Assembly (NCBI RefSeq): GCF_023856365.1
Contig: NC_064548.1
Span: 12,834,642-12,898,641, forward strand
DNA from: Brienomyrus brachyistius
Taxonomy: Eukaryota; Chordata; Actinopteri; Osteoglossiformes; Mormyridae
Direction of reading: 5' to 3'
DNA length: 64,000 bases
How positions within the stretch are numbered: position 1 is the first letter of the stretch; each line of letters begins with the position of its first letter. Below are positions 50,894-63,035 of this stretch, one piece after another. The notes under the pieces are model-generated. The model saw only the letters and a program-made list of their open reading frames with translations. It did no database searches and was not told the DNA's origin. The translations under genes and the position numbers were made by a program.

Positions 50894-51113
50894 TTCATCA
50901 GTTCTATTAGAGGATTTGCTATTTTGGTCCAGACAACCATCTTATTTAGGAACCGTTAGAGAAAATATAATTTGGGATTTAATGTCTTTTGATACAGTTT
51001 TCCTAATTCTGCTGTAAATGAAGGAAAATGCTGCCTTCGTCCTGCTCTGCGAGATCATTCGTCCCTCTAAGATGATTAGTATTAACTTTAACTTTTGGTT
51101 AATTATGCTAGAG

Positions 51114-51306
51114 CAGGGGTGGCCAATCTTATCCGCAATGGGCTGCTATGTACGCAGGTTTTCGCTGCAACTCCCTAATTAGGTCACTAATTGGAAGACT
51201 GATTGGCTGAAGAGTCCTCATACCTGGGCTTGAACAGCTGACCCAAAGGTTACCCCAGAAACCCGCATACATACCGGCCCTTAGCGGATAAGATTGGCCA
51301 CTCCTA
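51114..51306. mobile_element. 193-bp hAT-like MITE with 8-bp target duplication
   Basis: Starts CAGGGGTGGCCAATC and ends with the complement of AGGAGTGGCCAATCTTATCC, giving terminal inverted repeats of about 22 bp with one mismatch plus a mutated last base. The direct repeat TGCTAGAG flanks both sides (51106-51113 and 51307-51314). An 8-bp duplication and a CAGGGG end are typical of hAT elements. There is no ORF inside, so it is non-autonomous. Confidence 0.88.
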
Positions 51307-51314
51307 TGCTAGAG

Positions 51315-54300
51315 CCTTGATTAGTTAAATAATGGAATCTGATTATTTCTCGTTTAAAGGCCATGAAATAACAAAGAAAAGAGCCTTTCATTCAGCATTA
51401 AAGCAAATATATAGAGCAACACAACCCACAAAGAACCTCCCGAATACAATCAATAAGTCCAGTTTTACTTAAAACAGTACATTCTCACAAGCAAGCTATC
51501 ACGAAGTGCTTTAAGGTAGGCAATCCAGAGGGAATACAGCTATGAAAAACCCAATTTCCAATATGGGGGAAGCTGAAAACGATTCCCTGACCCCTTAAAT
51601 GAAAGCTAACTGGAAAGGTGTATGATAGAGTACAGTATTCAATTAACCGTTCAATTAAACCTAATGAATTAAGAGCTCAGATGGGACAAAAAATAGAATA
51701 GACAGTGGGCCCCCCCTAGTATGAGAAATGACAGACAGGGGGTTAACCTGCCCCATGAGGGATTCTCTCCTTCAGCTTATCAAGGACATGATGCTCAGTT
51801 CAGCCACAGTTGTGTGTTGACTGGCTTTCGGTTAGCCTGAAATCAGCATGTTCTCAAGGACGGGGTGCTTGTGCTCACTTTCGGGGGCTGAGTTAACATC
51901 ATCTGCAGGTACTAGTGTCATTTGTGAAGGCTGAGCCACAGTAGGTCCCTGGGGGTTATTTGATCTCCTAACCTCATTGTTCCAGACTCCTCAGGGGTTG
52001 CTGGTTTCTTCCCTGCCCCGTGGGGGTCGTTAAAAGAAGGAGCCGCTGATTTGTATCGGCGGTTCCAGTGCCATCTGAAGGACTTGACCTTGAAATCAGC
52101 AAGTTCAGTGCCCTGATGAGAATTAGGCCCCTTTGCGCCTCCACCCCCGTCTCTGCCTGTAGAAAACGAGACCCACTCCTCTTACTGTTTAGTGTGACTG
52201 CATTCAGGAACTCGGAGGCCAGTGAAGGGCTGCTGGGAAATGTGTAGGAGATGAGATCAGTGAGATATGGAGACATCTGCTGTTGTTGTGAAGTTTTACC
52301 ATAGTTTGCTGTGCCCAACTCCAGGACCTGTGGGCTACCCTCAGCTTGTAAATGATCTCATTCAGCATTGCCTATGTCCTTATGTTACTATGGTAAAGTT
52401 CCACCAGGGGCATTCTTCATCTCATGCTCAAAGGTTAAAAAGGCTGAAAGGTATTCAAAGGTTAAAAGGGGGGGGGGGCACTTAGTACCTTGAACGTTCA
52501 TGCATATGGTCACATTAAATATTTTAGCCTAAACGGGCAGGTGCTCAGATGCCTGCAGGCCACCTCTTCTACCTGGCCCGTCCCTAGTGGCCATTTTATA
52601 AAAGAATATTATTTATTCCTTTAGCACGGCTGCAGTCAGATGTTACAAAGTGTAATTTGTTCTCTTACTTATGCTGTCACACTTCCTTTTCCAGTGTTTC
52701 CACGGCAACTCGGTTTCCCATTCAGAACCACCTGTAGGGCAGTAGCAGATCCAAATGTCACATTAGTGTCCTTCTCAGCCTCTCCAACCGCCATGGTGAA
52801 TGTATGCTTTAGTGTCAAGCTTTCCGACAGACATTAATAAAGTGACAAACACTCAGGGAAGTTGTTCACATGAAGTTTAAAGGGTAGTGCCCTGCCTTGG
52901 AACCAAATGGGACACTCCTCGGCCATCCACACTTTTGTAGTTAAGGATTGGCCCATTCCACACATGAGAATCAGTGATGTCATTTCCTGGTGATGCATCT
53001 GGGCTTCTGGCTTCTGTGCCCCAGGGCTTCGGGTCACGTGTCATGGATGTGAGGCAAGTGGCAGGTTGCCCACCCTGGGACCGGTGCCGCTCCTGATTTA
53101 GAGGGAGATGGAAAGGCGCCGGCTGTATCCGTGGAAACCTTCTGTCAGGGAAACCCACCATGGGATTGAATGGGGTTTGTCCATGGACCTGCTGCGCTGC
53201 CATGTGCAGAGGGCAAACACCAACATGGACATGGTCCAACAATTAGAAGGCTAATTCATCCACAGGGTTCTGGAAGAGAGAGCAGCCAAATGGATCTCAG
53301 CAATATACTGAAGAGTCTCAAAGAAGCGGTTCAGTGGATTCACTGCTCTGGCTCAGGCTGGTGCCGCTGATGTTTTCGACCCAGCCCACCTCAGTCACCC
53401 TTATGCTGACCTGGATGGACATGTACCTCTTGAAGACAATATCGTGGCCATCACACCCAAAATAACATTCAGTGGTTGTGCTTTTTTCATGAATCTTATA
53501 AGTTGAAATTGTCCAGCTTTAGTGAGCTTTGTGGTTAAAATATCTAGAAATATCTCCAAAATAAAAGCAGGCTTTGGAGACCCCGCACTGCAATGTATCT
53601 GTCTGCATTTGAATGGTAGGCTGACCTTAATGCCTGTGAATGCTTGTAGGGTTGTGTGTGTCCCCGGCAGGTCGCCTGTGTCATGCATCGCTCCCAGCTC
53701 TAAATCAGATGGAAGCATTACCGCCTGTGGAAATCGCCCAGACAGCCCGAATTCTCCCTGCCTTGGGAATCAGGTGAGCGATCATTTTGCCATGATACCA
53801 ATCAACGGGAAATCACACGGACTCCAAGACGTGTCAAGTGTTTGTGTACATCGCTCCGTCTTTTGTCTCCTGGCTGGGATTTTCCGTGCTCGGGGTGCAC
53901 GGCTCGGAGAATCGCTGAGAAGAACTTTCCATTGTGCCGGCAGAGACATGCAAATCGCGGACAGTGTCGGATAATTAGGCTTGTCTAAAGAGACATGTTA
54001 ATAACAGACGAAGACGAGCAAGGCATGTCACTCTGTGCCCAAGGTGACAGACTCGCTTCGCTCCTGATGAGCTGTTTAGGGAGGAAATTGTTCCAAGCAA
54101 ACAGCGTCATTATTATGAGCTGGCGTGCAGCTTGTATGTGTCCCCATCCAGCTTGAACTGACAGAATACAATTGACCGCGACGTATTCATGTACTTTATT
54201 TCTTTTATTCCCATGAACAATGTGGATAATTGCTGCAGTGTGTAAAACTGAAAATAAAATTTCACAGTGCACAGTTCATGGGAAACAATACCAGAGCTGT

Positions 54301-54367
54301 CATGGTAAACATTTCTCTGTCTCCTGCTTTGGCAGTAGATGGAATTTAGGCTCCGTTGAAGATGCCG
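51315..54367. other. intergenic, no gene seen
   Basis: No recognisable repeat or coding domain. ORFs of up to 150 codons (53522-53974) lack known motifs. Confidence 0.5.
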
Positions 54368-54470
54368 TCATGCACCTAAAGCTGCTAAATTTCCATGCTT
54401 CTCAAGCAGGGCCTGTATAGTGCAACTATAATTAAAACCTGCTGCCAAAGCTAAATACATTTGTTTCACC
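54368..54470. other. duplicated element, copy 1
   Basis: The core CAACTATAATTAAAACCTGC then TGCCAAAGCTAAATA aligns without gaps to 57077-57113 (CAACTGTAATTAAAGCCTGT, TGCCAAACCTAGGTA). About 37 of 50 bases match, and most core differences are transitions. Upstream flanks (CACCTAAAGC against CACCTGTATC) may also align. Either a duplicated conserved non-coding element or two copies of an old repeat. Confidence 0.5.
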
Positions 54471-54859
54471 TGAAGCCCAGTTTCAATCAACCCACGGGTG
54501 TCCACAAAACTGCCCTTTTTCCAGGGTGGAATTCTGTCTACCCGAACTTGACTGACCATTGTTGGCCCAAAGAAACACAAGTTCCTCAGTCACAATTTTA
54601 TTTTGTATTCCGTGTCAACAGAAATAGAAGTATTGAACGTTTAATGGTGCAATGTGGTTTCACAGTGGTTTCTTTACTCACTTGGTGGAACATGCTGACT
54701 TCCAGGAGAAGTCAAGTATAAAGTTGATTTTAAGGTCATTGACTCCTTAACTAAAAGCTCGACTTCTAAGAGCAGGCATGTGTGCATTTGACGATAAGAG
54801 GTGCCACGTCTGAAGATGAAATAGGAATGAAATACACCTCTGTAACTTATTTTATTGGC

Positions 54860-55135
54860 TATTCAAGGTAAATCTTTACATTAACTACACCTTGATAATG
54901 CATTCATTTTGCATTCAGAGAACATTCAGTGCACCTTCATAATGCATTTATGATGCATTCATAGAACCTTAATAAGCATGTAACATTTGTAACAATTCTA
55001 ATGAAAAAGACTTGACTGTAATATAGATTAATATACATTAATAACAAACATTATAATTGTTAAATCATATGATGTGTATTATTAATGTATATTAAAGCTG
55101 CCATATCTTGTTCATTGAAAGCGTCATGCCTTCTA
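54860..55135. mobile_element. second copy of the foldback repeat family
   Basis: Shares CATTCATAGAACCTTAATAAGC and TTATTAATGTATATTA with the element at 20935-21180, in the same order. It is more diverged, and its inverted arms are less clear. Confidence 0.6.
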
Positions 55136-57027
55136 TTGTTGTGAGATGTTGTGAGAAATTCCCCAGAATGTGTGACTTCTGAGCTTGTGTAACCTGCTTA
55201 GATGATTCGACAAACATTGGTCTGTTTATTTCTCTGCAGGCCTCACATGAACGCTCTCCAGAGAGGAAGGTTTGAGAGAGCCCAGGTGAGTCACCACCAG
55301 GTCGCCGCCCCAGAAGCGTGTCCACTGCCAGGTGGGGGGGGCGGCTTTTTACCCTTGACCTCCCCACTTCTTCGTCTTTGTTCTTCTAACAGGTTCTGCG
55401 CAAGCTCCAACGAAGCAGGAAATTGTGAACTCTGCTGTATGGCCATGTGGAAAGATATCGGTTTGAGCAACGTCTGCAGGAGCTGCAGCAAATCTCACTT
55501 GGACCTGCTTCCGATGGGCAGGAAAGACGCCTCCTATTGGAGCAATGAGATTTGTTTCCTGTACTCCTGCTTCATCCAGACACACCTCAAGGCAGTCTTC
55601 CCTAGATGTTGTTGCCTGTAACCTGTTTGCTGTGGTATCCTTCATGCCAGCCTTTATGTCAGCTGCTGTTCACTGGATGCAGTGTTGGATGAAGAAAATC
55701 TTCCAATGCCATGGACCTCTAGCAAATTTATAGAGTTTAACGTGCCATGCAGTTACTCACCGTTCAAAGTTTTGTCTTCAAAGGAGCCAATGCAGATGAT
55801 GAAGACTGAATATGTGGGGTGGTGTGACCATTGATACACAGACTATTTTCCAATGAAATGCAGACCATAATTGTATCTAGACTGACGTTTTCCAACAAAA
55901 CTCACACTCTTGTAACAAATATTAACACTACACTGGTACCCTGGCTGATTTCTATTACAATTGTCAGACCATATTCGTGTACTTATAATATTCAAACAAA
56001 TTCATGTTGATGTTCAGTCTTTTGATGGTGGGGATTTTTGAGGAGACAAAAGCAGAAGATGACATCCTTTGCTGCCTTTACCTGGGTTATCAAAAAAAAG
56101 TATAGCATACCCAGAAGTAATAAGGTAGACCATTTATGTGATTCTGCTTCCACAGTAAAATCCACAGTACAATCTATGGTCTAATTTTCCAGAAAGTCGC
56201 CTGAAAGCTATTCCAGCACATAGTCAAGGCTGTTTCCATAAAACCAGCAACTGGGACTCGTCAGCAAACTCGTGGAGCCCAAATGAAGCTGTCAGTTACC
56301 ACACGTGGTCTTGGAAATTACATGTTTGTTAGCGTGCTGAAAAAATGCGCTTTCACATCAAGCAGCAGGAGCTTGGGGAACAATTTCCTGCTGAAATAGT
56401 CTTCCCGACCGATGTAAATGATCCTCATAAGCTCATAAACAAGATAACCGTTTTGGCATCGTCTTGAAATTCATCGTGCGCACGTAACCTTGGAATGTTC
56501 TGGAATTATGAATCGCACTGTAAATGCAGGCCATTCCTTTAGACCAGATTAGCGAAGCTCAACAGCCTTATTCGTGATAATTAGGTCATGAATGATCTGT
56601 AGTGCCATCGCGAATATAACAGTGTCTCCAAGAATGGTCACTAAGAATTGTTAGATAAAAACAAATGTATGTCATCCCCTCTTCCTGCAGAATAGTGTGT
56701 AATTCACTTTGCATGAATAAATCCATTCAATAAATTTTTTTTTATATTAAGGCATTACTTTAAATTTAGCTAATAAGACCCCAATGATAGACTTTCCTTT
56801 ATATTATTATTTTTTTGCTCATTTTTAAATTCTTTGTACAGTATCTGTAGTTGACACCTATTCTGCTATAATAATGTGAGACTGAACTAGCCTTAATTGA
56901 AAATTACACATAAAATAATTCAGAAAGTCAAACAATCATTCAGAGGTTGCCATTTAATTAAATGTTTAGTGATATATTTCCACAAATTTCTGCTTAATCT
57001 GCCCAAAGAAATCTCTCTCATTCTAAC
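55136..57027. other. intergenic, no gene seen
   Basis: Includes a Cys-rich 139-codon ORF at 55202-55621 without a recognised family. The rest is AT-rich with no repeats I can name. Confidence 0.45.
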
Positions 57028-57115
57028 ACCTGTATCCTACACTATATTCACATCCTTACACAGAAGTCTGCACAATACAACTGTAATTAAAGCCTGTTGC
57101 CAAACCTAGGTATTT
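57028..57115. other. duplicated element, copy 2
   Basis: Partner of the element at 54368-54470, same orientation, about 2.65 kb away. See that entry for the alignment. Confidence 0.5.
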
Positions 57116-57519
57116 AGCTCTTGAAGACAGCACTCACACAACTTGACTTCGCCTTGGCCATGGACTTTTCAAAAACGGTTTCCAAGGGAACGCTGCTTGA
57201 GCTGATGCTGTAAAAGCCATTTCAGATGCTTAAAGCGTCTGAGTGGGTCTTCAGGCGTCTGCAGACAGTCACTCTGCAGATCTGATCTCTGAGTTCCTAA
57301 AGAATTTGGACCTGTGAAGCTCAAGACTTCAGTATATTTTATCTAACCCAGTATTTTTAACCCGGTCCTCAGGCACCCTGAGACAGACCACATTTTCACT
57401 CCCTCTCAAACTTAAAAGAGATCATTGCTTTCCCTCGTAAACGTTTCCCTCAACAGACCGCTACATGGCCCCTACTACAGACCTATCTCCTTCCTGTACT
57501 GGCTAAACAGGCCCCGGTC

Positions 57520-57775
57520 CCTGTGAGATCCTCCGCATCTCTCCCAAATGTGCTGCCTCCCCCTCGTTGCCGTGGACAACTGTCACCGGACCACGACTGA
57601 TCGCGACAGCGAAGCTGGTCGTGCGCGGGGTAATTGTCTTGAAGCAATTAGCCCGCTAATGCGTTCTCATAAAGACAGAGAACGAGTGAGTCATTTCCTT
57701 GTTAAAAGGGCATCTTCTTTTGCTTGTGTCAGCTGGCAGCGACATGTTTTGATTTTATTTTTTGCCTTTTGAGGT
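57520..57775. promoter_or_regulatory. candidate conserved non-coding element
   Basis: Contains GGGGTAATTGTCTTGAAGC, AATTAGCCCGCTAATGCG and GAGTGAGTCATTTCC (AP-1-like). Unique-looking; conservation not tested. Confidence 0.22.
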
Positions 57776-58045
57776 GAAAAGAAAAGGTTTTGCGCTTCAT
57801 ACTGACAGCAGAATTAGTTCGACATCACGGACCGGCCTGAAGGGGTTAACTTTTATCCGCACAGCACATGCATGGTTATTAATGCCTTGCATGCTGGTAG
57901 GTTAGCCAGGTGGTGCTCTGGTTGGTACCACTGTTGTCTCACCCTACCAGTGTTGGGGGGGGTTAAGCAGTTTCTTCATGCATTACACGGCCTTTCTGAC
58001 TTCCTGCTGCAGCCCAATGACATGCAATTAGATGAAATGGTGCCT

Positions 58046-58650
58046 ATAAATTGCCCATAGTGTGCCCAAACCACATAGAGATTGCCCATAGTGTGCCCAA
58101 ACCACATAGAGATTGCCCATAGTGTGCCTAAACCGCATATACATTGCCCATAGTGTGCCCAAACCGCATGTACATTGCCCATAGTGCGCCCAAACCGCAT
58201 GTACATTGCCCATAGTGCGCCCAAACCACATAGAGATTGCCCATAGTGTGCCCAAACCACATAGAGATTGCCCATAGTGTGCCCAAACCGCATGTACATT
58301 GCCCATAGTGTGCCTAAACCGCATGTACATTGCCCATAGTGTGCCCAAACCGCATGTACATTGCCCATAGTGCGCCCAAACTGCATGTACATTGCCCATA
58401 GTGCGCCCAAACCACATGTACATTGCCCATAGTGCGCCCAAACCGCATGTACATTGCCCATAGTGCGCCCAAACCGCATGTACATTGCCCATAGTGTGCC
58501 CAAACCGCATGTACATTGCCCATAGTGTGCCCAAACCGCATGTACATTGCCCATAGTGTGCCCAAACAGCATGTACATTGCCCATAGTGTGCCCAAACCG
58601 CATGTACATTGCCCATAGTGTGCCCAAACAGCATATAAATTGTCTATGCA
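58046..58650 (+). repeat. 31-bp minisatellite, about 19 copies
   Basis: The unit contains CCCATAGTGTGCCCAAACCG followed by CATGTACATTG or CATAGAGATTG. The period is 31 bp (for example 58147 to 58178). The two subtype endings are clustered. The minus strand is free of stops in all three frames because 31 is not a multiple of three and the unit itself lacks stops. Confidence 0.97.
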
Positions 58651-58887
58651 CCCTGACATCAGCTAGCATTTTCTTAAGGGTGTCTCCTCTCTTGTCCCCT
58701 GTACTTCTTGGCACTGGCCCCTGGCTCACAACAGCCCCACCCTTATGTAAGTTGCTGGTAGCTGGATAGCTAGTTAGTCCTTAACCCCCAGAGGGGATTT
58801 TTCTCCCATAATCACTGTGGCAGTTTTTGTTTCTTTTTTCTCTTGTTTCAGTCCCAGTGTTGCAAATGAATGGTTGGAAAGCTTGTA

Positions 58888-58950
58888 TAATGTGGGATTT
58901 GAACCCATGACCTTTACATAGCTAGCACAGCACTCCACCTGTTTTGTTAT
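58888..58950 (-). mobile_element. tRNA-like SINE head fragment
   Basis: The minus strand contains GGTCATGGGTTCAAATCCC, a strong B-box match, preceded by GGTGGAGTGCTGTGCTAGC. It is probably a SINE head and not a functional tRNA gene, as no cloverleaf is evident. Confidence 0.5.
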
Positions 58951-59438
58951 ATTGCTACCTGCATATAGTTTGGTTCCCATAGCTGTGGCATTGACTGTTA
59001 GATCTTTCTGAGATGCCTGTTCTTGCTGTCACACTGTTTTAGTGCCGTGGCGGGCGGCTGCGTGGGGAAGCACTCTAGATTGACTTGTCTTTCACACTGA
59101 TATTCCTGCAGCTTGGGTGGTTTCTGACGGCAGGTGCACCCAATTGCAGCAAACGTAAGACGATGAGACTGACATGCAAAGATGATCAGAAATTGCGACT
59201 GTAAAGTAAGGAGGTCCACTGTAAACCTAACTGGCAGAGATAGTTATGAATTCAGCTGTGAGGTGAATCTGTGTTCATGCAGGCCTCTGCATGCTGCCCG
59301 ATTGGCCCCTGTCATTCTCATGTTGCCATTCTTGCCTTTATTTTGCGCTTCTTAGCTGTCAGCCTTCGGTCTTCAGAAAGTGCCTCCGCCTGTGTTTGCT
59401 TTTTATGTGAAAACAGAAGCGAATACACTCACTGGTGT

Positions 59439-59717
59439 GGGTTGAAATCCCATTAGGTAGGTATAGGTATGAATCCTCGGTTGCTTTTGCAGGTGTGGCT
59501 TTAAATCCCAGCTTGCTGATGTAGTGTGAGTTCGAATCCCCAGTCATTGATGTGGGTTCAGATTCCACTGGCATAAGTGTAGATTTGAATCTCCAGTTTC
59601 TGCTACAAATGTAGGTTTAAATTCTAAGCTGTTTTAGCAGACATGGGTTTGAATCCTTGGTGGTGAAAGTGTGGATCTGAATCCTTGATCAATTGTGCAG
59701 ATGTGGGTTTAAATCCC
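59439..59717 (+). repeat. degenerate array of ten B-box-like motifs
   Basis: Ten copies of a GGGTTTGAATCC-like core start at 59439, 59465, 59497, 59528, 59554, 59581, 59613, 59645, 59673 and 59705, spaced 26 to 32 bp. Flanking GTGTGG or ATGTGG recurs. The copy GAGTTCGAATCCC at 59528 is an almost perfect tRNA B-box. Confidence 0.75.
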
Positions 59718-59719
59718 CT

Positions 59720-62539
59720 CTCAGTGTTGTACGTGTTGGTTCATCAATCTGCCACATTACTGGCGCATGTAGAGAGCTGATTTATGTCTCCTTAATGCGC
59801 TATGTGGACAGCTGTATTCACGTGCTTCAAACCAAAATCTGAATATCATTCTGTGTTTTGAGGCTCTGCTCTTCCAGGAGACCCTCGGTACAGCACAGAG
59901 ACAGCCCCCCCGCGGCCCCACACTGAGCCTGAACATTACCGACAGACTCGGCACGTGCGAAGGCCTGTGGGTCCGTGGAGCAGATTGGGTTTAACAAGCC
60001 AGGTGGGTAATGGCTGCCATCTGATGGGGGTGCCGTCTCTGCGTTTTAACGCCTCCGGTTACGGTTTGTTTTCTTAGCATTTTATGTCTCCACCCTGTCG
60101 CTGCTTATGGGCCTCGGGTGGGTCCCGATCCTGTCCGAGATCCCCACTACCGCAACAGGCTTACTGGGCCGTGGTTAGTGAGCCCACCCCCTCCCCCGTG
60201 GGAGTAGGGAGCGCGGCGGTCTGTAGACAGACTCACAGGAGGGCTTTGCCTGTCAGGGTGGGGCGGCTGTTCTACTCCGTCGCCGTCCCGCTCGACGGTG
60301 CCTTCAATGGGCCCCATATGGCATCGCCTGCACAAGCACCAGGAACACATGGGTAATTTCCCCCTGCTTACAGACAGGGGGGGCGGGGGGGGGGTGTTTA
60401 TTTCCAGCTACGCTGGGGAACAGATGTATGCGGCACAATGGCTCGCCGCATGGATACAATGCAGCGTCTTACAGCCAGGACTCCTGTAGGGATGCCCTTC
60501 ATTACATGTAACTATGCGCAATTCGTTTCTTGTTTTACACTGTAATTATTGCCGTCTCTGTCGGCTTCTCTGCATATAGGATTAGAGATGCATCTACAAG
60601 ATGTCTAAGCTCCATTTAAATATGGAGGCAGCATATGGGTTAGTCACTGCCCCCCCCCCCCCCCCCCCCCAATGTTACAAGCTCTGCCTAACTGTGTGAG
60701 GCCGATGCTCATGCCGATCGGCGGTATTACTGCTGCGCCTTTCCAGACACGGGCACAGGACACGAAACCTGCTACTGGCGATTTTACGGATGTTACACAA
60801 GACAGACAATTTACCACATTGGTTTTGATGACCAACTAAAAATAGCAGTGTAAATTAAAATCTGTTGTTTGCATTTAAATATCTGCCAGGAAGAGATTCA
60901 CTATGATGCAGTAAAAACTACTGAATAACTACGATATTTTTCTTGGAGATAATACAGAAATACCGCAGCAGTGACTCATCTGAACGCGGAGTTTTGATTT
61001 GTCGGATATATTTCCTCTGTCATCTCCATCTCCACGACTCTCCATATCAGACGCATCTGTCGACGTCTGACCGTGAGCAGCATTCAAGGTCTCGACTGCT
61101 TCCTTTCAGACATTTTACGTGCAAACATCATCCCCACATCCATAAAAAGCCTCTGCGAATTGCTCTGGATTGAGACATAAATGCAGAGTGAGCTTCCTGT
61201 TTACAGTGACAATGGTTTCTATATGCCGTAATGAGTCCCCTATGGTCCCCCAGACCGAACAGGTTGCATCCATTATCGCGATCTGGCTTCGGTGCCGTTG
61301 AGCACCGAAGGTGCAGTGAAGGAGTTAATCAGTCCCGGTCTCCTCCTTCCCAGGCTGGCTGGCTTTGTCGCACTGTGCATTATGGCACAGTAATTGAGAC
61401 TTTTCAATCGGGCTTTTGTTTCTTTTTTAGGTATATAACAAGCTGAATTGATACTCGACACGCTCAATCAGAAGGAGCTAATCTGACTATATTGTTTGAA
61501 AAGTGTGTTTTTTTGCAGCATTTGGCGAGGGAGATGTAATCTGAAAACAATTACACCAATTCCTGAAAACAGTATGGTGCAGGTAAGTAGCGCTCATGGC
61601 ATTTGTCAGGCCTAATTTCCCAGAATTACGTTTCCATTCTGCGGCCTCCCGCCTGAGTTTAACTCCTTACTTCGGAAGTGAGGGTTCTTGTTAGTCAAAG
61701 TTCTATTACTTCTGTCTGATTTCGTCATGAAGTTTTCCGGCAGAAAAGAGAGAACGTTTAGCCGATCTTTCCCACGTTTTAGCTCCCGGCTGGTGGCGTG
61801 AACTTCAGTGGAAGACCCAGATTATTACATTGCTACACATGGGGGTCAAGGGTCAGGAAAATGAAACATTTAGCGGCCTGTGGGGGGTGGGGGGGGGGGG
61901 GAATTGATGCCGCCAGCGAGGGTGCCTGAGTGATTTAAGCTTTCTCTGTTCTTGCATTTAAAAGACCGTGTCCTCTGAGGTCTCTGTGGGATTCGCTGCT
62001 CGCCCTGGAGAATGTGTCAAGGCGCTTAATATGTGTTTCGTTCTGACCTAACGCTGCTGTGGCTTCTCACAACCACAGGTGTGCCTACAATTGGTGGCCG
62101 GCCAGGAGCGTTTAGCGGCACGACATAAAAGATGGTCTGTGCTTCAGACCAGCTGTGGCTTAAACCTCTGCTCAGAGTCCAGCCACTGTCGAGTTAATCT
62201 GTCTGACGTCCTTAAACCTCTTTATCAACGGCTCTGGCTTGCAAGGCAAACAGCATGGTTTCATTTTAACTATTCAGACAGTGAACTACTGGTCAGACCT
62301 GCAACACTCAGAGCTCCTCGCCTTTAAAAATGGCCTTTGCATTCAAGAACAAATGAAGTCAGGCTTCAAGCGGCCGGGGTGCAGGCCGAGCATGCTCTTT
62401 TAAACCTCTGCGGGGCTTTTATGTTTTATCAGCCCCCGGTATTTGTTCTCGGTGACAAATTAACAGCCGTCCCACTGCCACTTGGATCCTCTTCCGAAGA
62501 CGGGGGCTCAAATTCCATATAACCAACCCCCAAATCAAC
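59720..62539. other. intergenic, no gene seen
   Basis: Moderately GC-rich DNA with G/C runs at 60377, 60650 and 61889. No coding domain recognised. Confidence 0.5.
60650..60670. repeat. poly-C run, about 21 nt
   Basis: Uninterrupted C run following TAGTCACTG. Confidence 0.95.
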
Positions 62540-62850
62540 CGCATTCCTATAACGGGCCCGAGGAAGAGAAGATAAAAATTTATGGTATCTCGCAATTTAA
62601 TGGTTGAAAAGATGCAATTTGAAAGATCATAAATTGCAGAGGAGCACATGCTTCATTGCCCTTGATTCAGGGCTGGCTGTCAGTAGTTGATTTGCGGATG
62701 TCTGCAAAGTGTGATTAACGAGGCGAGCAGCACACACTCGTGGCACCATTGCGCTATTCCTAATGCGCTTCATTAGAATAAATAAAATTAATTGACTGCA
62801 ACTCTGTGAAAACTCCGTAATGGTTAAAAATCAGGGAATGTCATCGCTTA
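62540..62850. promoter_or_regulatory. candidate conserved non-coding element
   Basis: Contains CGCAATTTAATGG, CATAAATTGCAG, GTGATTAACGAGGC, GCTTCATTAG and AAAATTAATTGACTG. Unique-looking AT-rich sequence with repeated homeodomain cores; conservation not tested. Confidence 0.3.
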
Positions 62851-63035
62851 GCTAGGATTTAGCTCCCCTCTGTCACCTGCTTCCCGATGCCAGCCCCCCC
62901 CAAAGCATGCTGGGACTCCGTGAGCTGCTACAGGCCTCAGGTGGTAGATGCCCCTGTAGAGAGGAAGTGAAACTTCTACAAGTTGCGTGAAATTCATAAG
63001 TCAGGGGTCCTGATGCAGATGGCGGGCAGGCGGGC

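Noticed and set aside
55202..55621. 139-codon Cys-rich ORF
   Set aside because: Cys spacing fits no zinc-binding or secreted family I know, and there is no signal peptide or splice context.
57976..58729. Minus-strand ORFs of 227 and 233 codons with a Trp/His/Tyr repeat peptide
   Set aside because: They are produced entirely by the stop-free 31-bp minisatellite; the same peptide appears in three frames, with no family match or gene signals.
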